Positions 8,466 through 16,100 of a DNA stretch of 64,000 nt are shown here, piece by piece (within the stretch, counting starts at the first letter, position 1; each line of letters opens with the position of its first letter). The translations under genes were made by a program, and so were the position numbers. Source of the stretch: Sporomusa malonica (lineage in GTDB: Bacteria > Bacillota > Negativicutes > Sporomusales > Sporomusaceae); the NCBI RefSeq assembly GCF_041428715.1, contig NZ_CP155572.1. One strand, 5' to 3'. Under the pieces are notes generated by a model. The model did not search any database, had not been told where the DNA came from, and saw only the letters and a list, made by a program, of their open reading frames with translations.

Positions 8466-9083
8466 TCACTTTCTCTGCGGCAGAACTGTAATTTTATACG
8501 GAGGAATTCCTAAACCGGATTCTACAGCTCTGGTCAGATTAGCCTTAACCGCTGAATCATAAGCTCCTTCAGCGACAATTAGCACACCTTTAATTAACGG
8601 CTTGTATTCCCTTACCGTTACCGGCCGATCGGCGCCGTTTTCTTTGCTTAATAATATTTGCTCCGACTCTTTGGTTTCAGTTGTTGTACGGATGCCGCCG
8701 GTATTATCTTTTTCCTGTACAGTTTTAGTCTCTTTTGTAATATTTTTAGCATGCTCCTGCATACCACCGGTTTCCAACGTTATGCTTACAGATACAGCAC
8801 CGGCTCCCTTAACCTGTGCCAACAGGTTGGCTAGTTTGCTTTCCAATGCTTCTTCGTAACTACGCCCAATAGCTGGAGCATTTTTAGCTGTTTCAACAGG
8901 AGCATACTGCTTAGGCCTTTCCGAAACTGGTTCATATACTCCACCAACTACCAATAACATAATACCAAGCAATCCGAGCCATATCAGCCTGGCATTTAGC
9001 ACACCATCTTTTAGAAGTTGGCCAGGCACAACCTTTTTGGCTCCAGACAGCCATCCTTTCAGGGAAGTTCCTAACGCACTCAT
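8466..9083 (-). CDS. spoIIIAG: Stage III sporulation protein AG
   Basis: Component of the SpoIIIA secretion-like complex that forms a large ring in the intermembrane space. The 205 residues have one membrane segment near 30-47, then KLANLLAQVKGAGAVSVSITL, a linker rich in Thr, Glu and Lys, and the ring domain ending KANLTRAVESGLGIPPYKITVL. AGGAGG lies before the ATG. It sits between AF and AH with short gaps. Confidence 0.93.
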   Translation of the reverse strand: MSALGTSLKGWLSGAKKVVPGQLLKDGVLNARLIWLGLLGIMLLVVGGVYEPVSERPKQYAPVETAKNAPAIGRSYEEALESKLANLLAQVKGAGAVSVSITLETGGMQEHAKNITKETKTVQEKDNTGGIRTTTETKESEQILLSKENGADRPVTVREYKPLIKGVLIVAEGAYDSAVKANLTRAVESGLGIPPYKITVLPQRK

Positions 9084-9096
9084 AACCCTTTACCTC

Positions 9097-9711
9097 CTAA
9101 TTTTTTCGTTTAACCTCAACTTGATTAGACTTAAGCTGATATAACTCAGTTACTGCCCTTTTGACTTTGTCAATTACTGATTGAGACAACTTGTCTGATT
9201 TGTTTGTTGTCTCAACTACATCAGGTCTAATTACAACCTTGGCAATTTTTCGTTCATCGGCAATAATTCCTGGTTCAATATAAACTACTACACTCTTGAT
9301 TTTACCCACATTTTCCTGCTGAGCCGCATCGGCGATAGCTACTGTTACTTTAGCATCAGCGACACCGTCGATGGCCAGTACTGTTGCCCTAATTTGTTTG
9401 GATAAGTCTCTTATATACAGCTCACGGGCCAATTCATTGCGTTTACCGGTAACATGATTGGCTGCGCTCAAAATGTTACCATCAGATAAATCACTTTCAG
9501 CCCGAGTTGCTAATGTTGGAATTTGATCTTCTGTCAGCCTAGTTTCAATAACACTGATGATTGGATTTAAAATAGCCAGCATGATAAACAAACCCATAAT
9601 CACCCTTATAAAGCGCTGCATACTGTTGTTTGGCAGTAAAAGCTCCAAAAACGAGGCAAATAATACCACAAATATAATACTTTTTACCCATACAGTAATA
9701 GAATCTATCAT
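9097..9711 (-). CDS. spoIIIAF: Stage III sporulation protein AF
   Basis: Membrane protein of the SpoIIIA complex. The 204 residues have two N-terminal hydrophobic segments (about 8-26 and 34-52) with the family motif LLLPNNSMQRFIRVIMGLFIM between them. A soluble domain follows with AIDGVADAKVTVAI and SVVVYIEPGI. AGGTGA lies before the ATG. Confidence 0.92.
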   Translation of the reverse strand: MIDSITVWVKSIIFVVLFASFLELLLPNNSMQRFIRVIMGLFIMLAILNPIISVIETRLTEDQIPTLATRAESDLSDGNILSAANHVTGKRNELARELYIRDLSKQIRATVLAIDGVADAKVTVAIADAAQQENVGKIKSVVVYIEPGIIADERKIAKVVIRPDVVETTNKSDKLSQSVIDKVKRAVTELYQLKSNQVEVKRKN

Positions 9712-9736
9712 ATCATCACCTACCGCAAAGGCTTCG

Positions 9737-10897
9737 CTAACGCAACATCATGGCAACACTGCCGGCACCGATAATCATAGTCACTACTAAAAAAAACATC
9801 AATGCAACTGTTAATAACGCACCAAACACCAAGAGCAGATTATTGCCCATAGCATCCAGGCACTTGGCCATTTTTTCATCTCCCATGGGTTGGATCAAAG
9901 CCCCGGCAATCTTTATCACTACTACCAGCGAAATCAGTTTTACGAGCGGCAGCGCACACAATAGGGCAATTGCTAATACTCCGAAGATACCTACTGCGTT
10001 TTTTAAAAGCAGCGATGCACCCATAACCAACTCGACAGTGTCGGCAAACATTTTGCCGACTACAGGTATAAAAGTAGCGGTTGCGTATTTCGCCGTTCTC
10101 AAGGTCAATCCATCAGCAACACTGCCAGCCACTCCCTGGATACTGACAATACCAATAAATATTACCAATACTAAACCTAGTGTCATCATCCCAGCCTGTT
10201 TGAGTACTCCGGTCAAATTGCTAAGCTTATAGTTACCGGAGAGATAGTTGACACACTCTAAAATAGCCGTTAAGAATAGTAACGGTAAAATAATGTCTTT
10301 AACAAGGACACTTGTCACACTGACAACTAGCAGCATAAGCGGAGTAAACAACGCCACTGATGTTAACGCACCTACCCCGGCTAATAGGGATAACAACAAT
10401 GGCAATAGTGCTTCCATAAAGCCGACCATATTGCCTACAGTTTCTCTGGCCAGTGTCAGTCCCTGATAAAAGGCACTCAACGCGATCACCGATAAGAAGA
10501 TAAAGCATACGCTGTAGGCCAGTAAGGAAATAGTCGACTGTTCAAATGAATTCTGCAGATTTTGTAGCAGCGCGCATAACACTGCCAAAAAAAGCAGTTT
10601 CCCCATCAGGTGAATATTAATTGCTATTTCCTTAAATAAATAGGAAATCAGCTTATTAGCAATGGTTTGCCAGTTGAAAGCAAGTCCTTTAGTCGCAATG
10701 TCTTTGATTGTTTCAGTAGTCAATAACGGTATATCTTCATTCAGCTCTTTATTGACTACCTGAATAAAATGATTGACATTATTAACTGATGAACTGTCCA
10801 GCAAATCTATCGGCAAATCTGGACTAACATCAGGTGCTGCCCAAGCGATATTAATACCAAAAATACATACTAATATTGTAATAATTAACTTTTTCAC
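9737..10897 (-). CDS. spoIIIAE: Stage III sporulation protein AE
   Basis: Large polytopic membrane protein of the SpoIIIA complex. It begins with a signal-like segment (LIITILVCIFGINIAWA), followed by a periplasm-like stretch and about eight hydrophobic segments, including KYATATFIPVVGKMFADTVE, which is typical of the family. The GTG at 10897 is preferred because AAGGTGG lies seven bases upstream; a GTG at 10903 would add two residues. It is 386 residues long. Confidence 0.94.
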   Translation of the reverse strand: MKKLIITILVCIFGINIAWAAPDVSPDLPIDLLDSSSVNNVNHFIQVVNKELNEDIPLLTTETIKDIATKGLAFNWQTIANKLISYLFKEIAINIHLMGKLLFLAVLCALLQNLQNSFEQSTISLLAYSVCFIFLSVIALSAFYQGLTLARETVGNMVGFMEALLPLLLSLLAGVGALTSVALFTPLMLLVVSVTSVLVKDIILPLLFLTAILECVNYLSGNYKLSNLTGVLKQAGMMTLGLVLVIFIGIVSIQGVAGSVADGLTLRTAKYATATFIPVVGKMFADTVELVMGASLLLKNAVGIFGVLAIALLCALPLVKLISLVVVIKIAGALIQPMGDEKMAKCLDAMGNNLLLVFGALLTVALMFFLVVTMIIGAGSVAMMLR

Positions 10898-10909
10898 GTG
10901 CACTCCACC

Positions 10910-11296
10910 TTAAGGAATGAGTCTCACGATTGTTTCCAGTACCAATGCAATTATAGGGACGGCCATAACCATAACCAATATTTTACCGGCAAATTCGATC
11001 TTCCCAGCTACTGCGCCTTCGCCGGCATCCCGGCATACTTGAGCTCCAAACTCTGTGACATAAGCAATACCGATAATTTTAAGGATGGTATTTAAGTACA
11101 TTTGGCTGATGTTGGCCTTTTCTGCTAAATCACGGAATAAATCTAGCACAACGTTAAGTTTGCTAAGCACCATTAAAAAAATGATGGCCGATAGTGCCAA
11201 GCCAAGCTGTACAGCAAGCTCGGGCCGCTGCTGTTTGATGATTAAAATTAAAAGCGTAACAACAAACCCTAGACCGATAATTTGTATGATTTCCAT
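10910..11296 (-). CDS. spoIIIAD: Stage III sporulation protein AD
   Basis: A 128-residue membrane protein with four hydrophobic segments: EIIQIIGLGFVVTLLILI, LALSAIIFLMVLSKLNVVLDL, ILKIIGIAYVTEFGAQVCRDAGEG and a C-terminal helix. AC and AD resemble an export-apparatus membrane component. The ATG at 11296 has AAGGGGTG upstream. A longer reading to 11329 would run back into spoIIIAC and is not supported. Confidence 0.94.
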   Translation of the reverse strand: MEIIQIIGLGFVVTLLILIIKQQRPELAVQLGLALSAIIFLMVLSKLNVVLDLFRDLAEKANISQMYLNTILKIIGIAYVTEFGAQVCRDAGEGAVAGKIEFAGKILVMVMAVPIIALVLETIVRLIP

Positions 11297-11309
11297 GGTG
11301 TTACACCCC

Positions 11310-11507
11310 TTAGAACAACTTAAATACATCCTGGACGGTGTTAAACAGCCGGCCCAACAGTTGCACTACCCAGAGCAACACCATGGCAAAGCCGGCAAGC
11401 GTGCACAAATGAGCCATGTCTTCTTTACCAGCCTGTTTCAAAGCTGTGTGAAAAACTGAAATTAAGATACCCACCCCAGCAATTTTAAACAGCATATCTA
11501 TCCCCAT
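11310..11507 (-). CDS. spoIIIAC: Stage III sporulation protein AC
   Basis: A 65-residue membrane protein with two helices: MLFKIAGVGILISVFHTALK, then EDMAHLCTLAGFAMVLLWVVQLL. The N-terminal MGID start matches the form usual in this family, so 11507 is kept although a second ATG follows four codons later. It lies between AB and AD in the conserved operon order. Confidence 0.95.
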   Translation of the reverse strand: MGIDMLFKIAGVGILISVFHTALKQAGKEDMAHLCTLAGFAMVLLWVVQLLGRLFNTVQDVFKLF

Positions 11508-11548
11508 TTCTTACTCTCTCCTTTCTAATGCTGAACAGCTAACCTTCC

Positions 11549-12067
11549 TTATGCCAAAACTATGACTACCGCCAAGCCTCCACAAACTCCCAAATAGCGA
11601 TACATTTTTACATTTTGCTCACAAAGCTTTTCAGCTTCGTACTGAATTCTGGACAACTGCTCATGCACTAAATCCAAAGATTTATGCTGTTCTTCTCGGT
11701 TCATTCCGCCTAAGTTGGCGCTAAACACAGCGAGAACTTCCCTTTCCTGCTTTTTTAAAACAAGCAGGTTTACTTCTGTTAACGCCTGACTCATTGCAGC
11801 CTGAGGCGTTAACCAACCGTTATTAACTAATAATTCTGACATAATATGGAATAAATCAGCCACCGGCCCGGTGATTCCACCGGTACATTGGGATAAGGCT
11901 TCAGGTAGCGGCACTGCTACATAATTGATGTGAGATTTAAGGGCCAACAGACAGCTGATGATCTGGCGAATTTGCCTTGGGCGTTCCACATATCGCGCCG
12001 CTAGATTAAACCCAATGCATGCTCCTGCAGTAACAATCATTAAACTACCAAAGATTTTGAGCCACAT
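11549..12067 (-). CDS. spoIIIAB: Stage III sporulation protein AB
   Basis: A 172-residue protein with an N-terminal membrane segment (about 4-20) and a C-terminal one (YRYLGVCGGLAVVIVLA), joined by a helical domain containing ERPRQIRQIISCLLALKSHI and the LGGMNREEQHKSLD region. It resembles the GspF-type fold expected of a SpoIIIAA ATPase partner. The start has GAGGTGAAGG upstream and overlaps the end of spoIIIAA by 28 bases. Confidence 0.93.
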   Translation of the reverse strand: MWLKIFGSLMIVTAGACIGFNLAARYVERPRQIRQIISCLLALKSHINYVAVPLPEALSQCTGGITGPVADLFHIMSELLVNNGWLTPQAAMSQALTEVNLLVLKKQEREVLAVFSANLGGMNREEQHKSLDLVHEQLSRIQYEAEKLCEQNVKMYRYLGVCGGLAVVIVLA

Positions 12068-13062
12068 ACCTTCACCTCATTCATACAGGTATACATCACT
12101 TTTTCCTGACGCGAGTCAAATATTTCTTCAACAGTTCCTGGACCTAACCGGTTGCTTAATATAACATACCGCTCAAAAATCTTTTGCTTCACTAGCTCGC
12201 CAATGTAGGGACGGTTACAGAGTTCATCAATTGTCCGGCTATGGGCAGTCGCAATTACGCTTACACCGGCATGAACGGCTTCACGTACGGCTGCAGCATC
12301 TTCAGCGCGGCCTAATTCATCTGTTGCTACTACTTGCGGTGCCATAGACCTGATGAGCATTAATAGGCCGCTGGCTTTAGGACAAGCATCAAGAACATCA
12401 ACACGCGGCCCTAAGTCTACACTAGGAATACCATTTTGACAGGCGGCAATCTCTGAGCGCTCATCAACCAAGCCAATGTGTATGCCAGCAATAGCCAACA
12501 AAGGGTTTCCTGTACTCAGCTGCCTAATTAAATCTCGTAAAATTGTTGTCTTACCACAACGCGGCGGCGAAATGATTAAGGTGCTAGATACACAGCCTCG
12601 GCTATTGGCCGCTACAAAAGGAAGGATGCAGTCAGCACAGCCGAGCATTTCTCTTGCTAAACGGATGTTTAGTGAACTAATATTTTTTAGTGTCTTAACT
12701 GTTCCGTCAAAAGCTGTTGCCTGTCCAGCTAAACCGACTCGATGCCCACCCTTGACGGTCAAATACCCCTGCCTTAATTCCTCTTCAAATGCATATACAG
12801 AGTTTTTGCATATCAGTTGAAAAGTTCTGGCCAAATCTTCGCTATTGCAGCGGTAAGGCTCCGGCTTACCTTCTGTTTGACCAGACACAGGAACTGTGAT
12901 GTCATGATTACTCAGCACTAGTAATAATGGCTGATTAACCCTAATGCGGATTTCAGTGACCTTATGCAAAACAATGGCAGGTAATGTTAGGAGTAGCTTT
13001 GCTATGTGAGGAGGTAAAATAGGACAAATATGTTGGTTTAAAACAGTTTGAAAATTTTCCAT
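12040..13062 (-). CDS. spoIIIAA: Stage III sporulation protein AA, secretion-type ATPase
   Basis: ATPase that powers the SpoIIIA mother-cell-to-forespore apparatus, related to type II/IV secretion ATPases. Walker A PPRCGKTT lies at about 166-173, then HIGLVDERSE and VVATDELGRAEDAAAVREA (Walker B region), then IATAHSRTIDEL. The ATG at 13062 is preferred, with GAGGATG eight bases upstream. A start at 13113 would add 17 polar residues and has a closer, weaker ribosome site. It is first in the operon. Confidence 0.95.
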   Translation of the reverse strand: MENFQTVLNQHICPILPPHIAKLLLTLPAIVLHKVTEIRIRVNQPLLLVLSNHDITVPVSGQTEGKPEPYRCNSEDLARTFQLICKNSVYAFEEELRQGYLTVKGGHRVGLAGQATAFDGTVKTLKNISSLNIRLAREMLGCADCILPFVAANSRGCVSSTLIISPPRCGKTTILRDLIRQLSTGNPLLAIAGIHIGLVDERSEIAACQNGIPSVDLGPRVDVLDACPKASGLLMLIRSMAPQVVATDELGRAEDAAAVREAVHAGVSVIATAHSRTIDELCNRPYIGELVKQKIFERYVILSNRLGPGTVEEIFDSRQEKVMYTCMNEVKVCGSKSLVV

Positions 13063-13128
13063 GCTTTTTTCATCCTCATTATTCGTTGGTGACTTGTCCT
13101 CAAGTCTCTGCATTACCCTTTCTTTACA

Positions 13129-13157
13129 TAGATATGTTTAAGAAATAAATTTATGCC
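13129..13157 (-). promoter_or_regulatory. Candidate sigma-E promoter of the spoIIIA operon
   Basis: GGCATAAA (13150-13157) and CATATCT (13130-13136) are separated by 13 bases, resembling the sigma-E pattern (-35 ATA-rich, -10 CATAxxxT). In Bacillus subtilis this operon is sigma-E controlled. This is a pattern match only. Confidence 0.4.
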
Positions 13158-13189
13158 AAAAAAGAAAGACTTGGCTTTTGTGCCAAGTC
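13158..13189 (-). repeat. Dispersed stem-loop element, copy D (hairpin only)
   Basis: Stem GACTTGGC / GCCAAGTC with loop acaaaa, followed on the minus strand by a T-rich CTTTCTTTTTT. It shares the GACTTGG...CCAAGTC stem with copies A and C but lacks their upstream part. It lies right after the terminator of the 13245 gene and before the spoIIIA promoter candidate. Confidence 0.6.
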
Positions 13190-13193
13190 AGTG

Positions 13194-13217
13194 AAAAATC
13201 CCGAGGGTTGCCTCGGG
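13194..13217 (-). terminator. Terminator after the zinc-ribbon gene
   Basis: Perfect seven-pair stem CCCGAGG-caac-CCTCGGG followed by ATTTTT on the minus strand, 28 bases after the stop of the 13245 gene. Confidence 0.85.
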
Positions 13218-13244
13218 ATAGCAAGATGTCTTATTAAAATATCG

Positions 13245-13724
13245 TTATACGCCGGGGTGCATAATATGGCCGGAACTTCTCATGTCATGTAAACTATCAG
13301 CAGTAATATCCAATGCATTATCATAGACTACGCCGCCACAGTATGGGCAGGTGACCTCAATATCGTCATCCTCGTCTAAGATGTCTGATTCAAAAGTTAC
13401 TAGCTCATGACAGCCCGGGCAGGCCACTTCGACGATATCGTCTTCATAAGCTTCCTCATATAGGTCGTCGTCATAGTCAGCATCGTCTTCATCAAAATCT
13501 TCTTCATATATCTGCTCTTCGAGGTCAGTCAAATCTTCGTCAATTGATTCTACATACTCCTCAAGTTCCATCTGCGCCAAATTGACATTTTGGACTTCAT
13601 CGGCAAACGATTCGAGCACGTCAATAATATTGAGCAAAACCTTGCCCTCAGATGAATGTTCGTTAACATTAAGCCCTTGTGTTAACCCATGTAAATAGGC
13701 AACCTTTTCCTTAAGGTTTCTCAT
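13245..13724 (-). CDS. CD1247-type N-terminal domain protein with acidic linker and zinc ribbon
   Basis: A 159-residue protein in three parts. The N-terminal helical domain includes LKEKVAYLHGLTQGLNV and KVLLNIIDVLESFADEV. An extremely acidic stretch at about 60-98 consists mostly of Asp, Glu and Tyr. The C-terminal ribbon has CPGC at 102-105 and CPYC at 126-129, a likely zinc site. AGGGGG lies ten bases before the ATG at 13724. This class of protein is seen next to efp in clostridia; its function is unknown. Its leader holds a long palindrome and a possible ribosome-site pairing. Confidence 0.8.
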   Translation of the reverse strand: MRNLKEKVAYLHGLTQGLNVNEHSSEGKVLLNIIDVLESFADEVQNVNLAQMELEEYVESIDEDLTDLEEQIYEEDFDEDDADYDDDLYEEAYEDDIVEVACPGCHELVTFESDILDEDDDIEVTCPYCGGVVYDNALDITADSLHDMRSSGHIMHPGV

Positions 13725-13731
13725 AAAAATT

Positions 13732-13824
13732 AAACCCCCTTTAGCTATGTTCAAAGCATTAGACACTATTTGTAGTATGTCCAATGCTTATTAAAACATA
13801 ACTTTTCGGGGGTTTTTAGCTAGC
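13732..13824 (-). promoter_or_regulatory. Structured leader of the zinc-ribbon gene
   Basis: The efp-13724 gap holds an imperfect 36-nt inverted repeat (13754-13789, AAGCATT arms extending to GACA and CTA) with no T-tract. It also has AAAAACCCCC (about 13808-13817) that can pair with the ribosome-site segment AGGGGGTTT (about 13731-13739). Both are read directly from sequence; the folding is inferred. Confidence 0.4.
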
Positions 13825-13829
13825 AGTTG

Positions 13830-14387
13830 TTATGCACGTTCGATATAGTCACCGCTTCGGGTGTCAATTCTTAGAACCTCACCAATATTAATGAAAAGAG
13901 GTACACGTACAACATGTCCAGTTTCAAGTTTAGCCGGTTTTGTACCGCCGGTAGCAGTATCACCCCTGATGCCAGGGTCGGTTTCAACGACTGTCAATTC
14001 AACAGACATTGGTAAATCAATGCCGATCACATTGCCTTGGAAGAACAATACGGCAATATTCATGTTTTCTTTTAAGAATTTGCGGGCGTCACCCAATTGC
14101 TCTGCAGACAAAGCAATCTGCTCGTAATTTTCGTTATCCATCAGGTTGAACATGCCATCGCTCTCATACAGATACTGCATTTCACGACGGTCAACATGTG
14201 CCTTCGGTAATTTTTCTCCGGCATTAAAGGTCCGTTCAACGACAGCACCAGTACGGCCGTTCTTAAGTTTAGCCCGGACAAATGCAGCGCCTTTACCTGG
14301 TTTTACATGTTGGAAGTCAACCACTGCCCAGACATCGCCATCAATTTCAACTGTTACCCCTGTACGAAAATCATTGCTTGAAATCAT
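13830..14387 (-). CDS. efp: Elongation factor P
   Basis: Relieves ribosome stalling at polyproline by binding between the P and E sites. The 185 residues contain the KOW-like N-domain with VKPGKGAAFVRAKLKN (loop lysine near 34), KAHVDRREMQYLYESDG and the C-domain GVTV.../TATGGTKPAKLETG/VRVPLFINIGE. The ATG at 14387 has GGGGAGG eight bases upstream; a longer reading overlaps pepQ without a ribosome site. It follows aroQ-pepQ, the usual order. Confidence 0.97.
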   Translation of the reverse strand: MISSNDFRTGVTVEIDGDVWAVVDFQHVKPGKGAAFVRAKLKNGRTGAVVERTFNAGEKLPKAHVDRREMQYLYESDGMFNLMDNENYEQIALSAEQLGDARKFLKENMNIAVLFFQGNVIGIDLPMSVELTVVETDPGIRGDTATGGTKPAKLETGHVVRVPLFINIGEVLRIDTRSGDYIERA

Positions 14388-14414
14388 TGATAAGCCTCCC
14401 CATTGTTCGGTCAA

Positions 14415-15482
14415 TTAGCCTATTTCTATTAAATCCTTGCTGCTAGTGGTCAAAATTGTGCAACCAGCAGCAGAAACAACCACTAAGTCTTCAATACGCA
14501 CTCCGCCCCAGCCAGGAAGGTAAATTCCTGGTTCGACAGATACTACCATACCTTCAGCCAGCTCAATATCGCCAGCCGGAGACAATCTGGGGTCCTCATG
14601 GATAAACAGCCCAACGCCATGCCCTAAACCATGCCCAAAATATTCGCCATAACCCGCATCAGTAATTACCTGCCTGGCAATCTGATCAACTTCCTTGCCT
14701 CTCTTACCAGCTTTCACAGCATTAACTCCTGCTAACTGGGCTGACAATACAATATTATAGATGGTACGCTGTTTATCATTAGCTTTTCCGATCACAACTG
14801 TTCGCGTCATGTCCGAATGATAGCCTTGGTAAACTGCGCCAAAGTCCATAGTTACAAAGTCACCGACTTCAATAACTTTATTTGAGGCCTTGCCATGTGG
14901 CAACGCACCTCTGACTCCTGAGGCTACAATAGTATCAAATGCTGTTTTTTCCGCACCAAGCTTGCGCATCTGATATTCCAGTTCAAGCGCAAGTTCCAAT
15001 TCGGTTAAGCCTGGCTTCAGGATTTTTATCACTTGATTAAATGCTGAATCAGCAATTTCGACAGCCTTAGTAAGCACAACTAATTCTTGTGGATCTTTAA
15101 CCATCCTCAGTGTGTCAAGCTTGACAGGTATCAAATCTGCTCCATTAAGAGAATCAGCAAGCTTTTGATAAACTTCCCAAGTTACAAAATCACTTTCAAA
15201 ACCAATGCGTACAAGCCCCAATTCCTTCACAGCACCTGCCAAACTCTCATAGATAGCATTACCGTGCCGGACAACCTGATATAATGGTGCTTGTTGTTTA
15301 GCTTGTTCAATATATCTGAAGTCAGTCAGTAATTTTCGTGATTGTCTGCTGATAACCAGCATGCCTGATGATCCAGCGAAACCACTAAAATACTGCCGAT
15401 TTTCCGGTTTTGTTATGACAATGCCGTCAAGATGAATCTCAGTCATCAGTTCGTGAAGTCTTGCTAAACGCTGCTGTATCAT
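14415..15482 (-). CDS. pepQ: Xaa-Pro aminopeptidase / proline dipeptidase (M24 family)
   Basis: Metallopeptidase that releases residues before proline. The 355 residues comprise a creatinase-like N-domain and a pita-bread C-domain. Metal ligands are visible in FVTMDFGAVYQGYHSDMTR (two Asp), GHGLGHGVGLFIHEDP (His) and EGMVVSVEPGIY plus GGVRIEDLV (two Glu). Its neighbours are aroQ upstream and efp downstream. Whether it acts on dipeptides or longer peptides cannot be decided. Confidence 0.93.
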   Translation of the reverse strand: MIQQRLARLHELMTEIHLDGIVITKPENRQYFSGFAGSSGMLVISRQSRKLLTDFRYIEQAKQQAPLYQVVRHGNAIYESLAGAVKELGLVRIGFESDFVTWEVYQKLADSLNGADLIPVKLDTLRMVKDPQELVVLTKAVEIADSAFNQVIKILKPGLTELELALELEYQMRKLGAEKTAFDTIVASGVRGALPHGKASNKVIEVGDFVTMDFGAVYQGYHSDMTRTVVIGKANDKQRTIYNIVLSAQLAGVNAVKAGKRGKEVDQIARQVITDAGYGEYFGHGLGHGVGLFIHEDPRLSPAGDIELAEGMVVSVEPGIYLPGWGGVRIEDLVVVSAAGCTILTTSSKDLIEIG

Positions 15483-15485
15483 CGA

Positions 15486-15938
15486 TTATGCGCTCCTTAT
15501 CAAACATGATGCCGCCTCTAGTGCTAACAAATAGCTGTTTGCGCCAAACCCAGCTATTTGACCAAGCGCTACTGGCGATACTACTGAATGATGGCGGAAT
15601 TCTTCGCGCCGGTAAATATTAGATAAATGCACTTCAATGGCAGGTACACTTACAGCTGCCAGCGCGTCACGCACAGCAACGCTATAATGAGTTAAAGCGG
15701 CCGGATTAATGATAATACAGGCAAACTTGTCCTCAGCTTCCTGAATCGTGTCAATCATAACACCTTCATGGTTAGTCTGGACAATAGTCAGTTGTAGCCC
15801 AAGCTCCCTTGCCCGCTCATTTAGCCTGGTGTTAATATCGTCAAGCGTAGTCGAGCCGTATATTGCCGGCTCACGCTTTCCAAGCAAATTTAGGTTAGGT
15901 CCATGAATGATCAAGACTTTCTCTGTAGAGGCTTCCAC
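15486..15938 (-). CDS. aroQ: 3-dehydroquinate dehydratase, type II
   Basis: Third step of the shikimate pathway. The 150 residues show the type II core: IIHGPNLNLLGKREPAIYG with the catalytic Tyr, QTNHEGVMIDTIQEA, IINPAALTHYSVAVRDAL, and EVHLSNIYRREEFRHHSVV with the catalytic His. The start is GTG 15938 with GGAG eight bases upstream. It leads aroQ-pepQ-efp. The 5' region contains A/T-rich palindromes. Confidence 0.95.
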   Translation of the reverse strand: MEASTEKVLIIHGPNLNLLGKREPAIYGSTTLDDINTRLNERARELGLQLTIVQTNHEGVMIDTIQEAEDKFACIIINPAALTHYSVAVRDALAAVSVPAIEVHLSNIYRREEFRHHSVVSPVALGQIAGFGANSYLLALEAASCLIRSA

Positions 15939-16100
15939 TCCATCATCTCCAGCGTTTGTCTTCGAAAAAGCAAGCCACGATTTGCTTATATTAGCAAAAT
16001 ATGCATATATGCACTAGCTTTTACATTTTAGCACATATTTCGTATTTTGACTACTAGAAAACTCACTCGTAGTTTCCCGGAGATAAGAAGGTATTTGGGC

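Noticed and set aside
9750..10232. 160-codon open frame antisense to spoIIIAE
   Set aside because: Rich in Thr, Ile and Asn, as expected from the reverse frame of a membrane-protein gene; no ribosome site.
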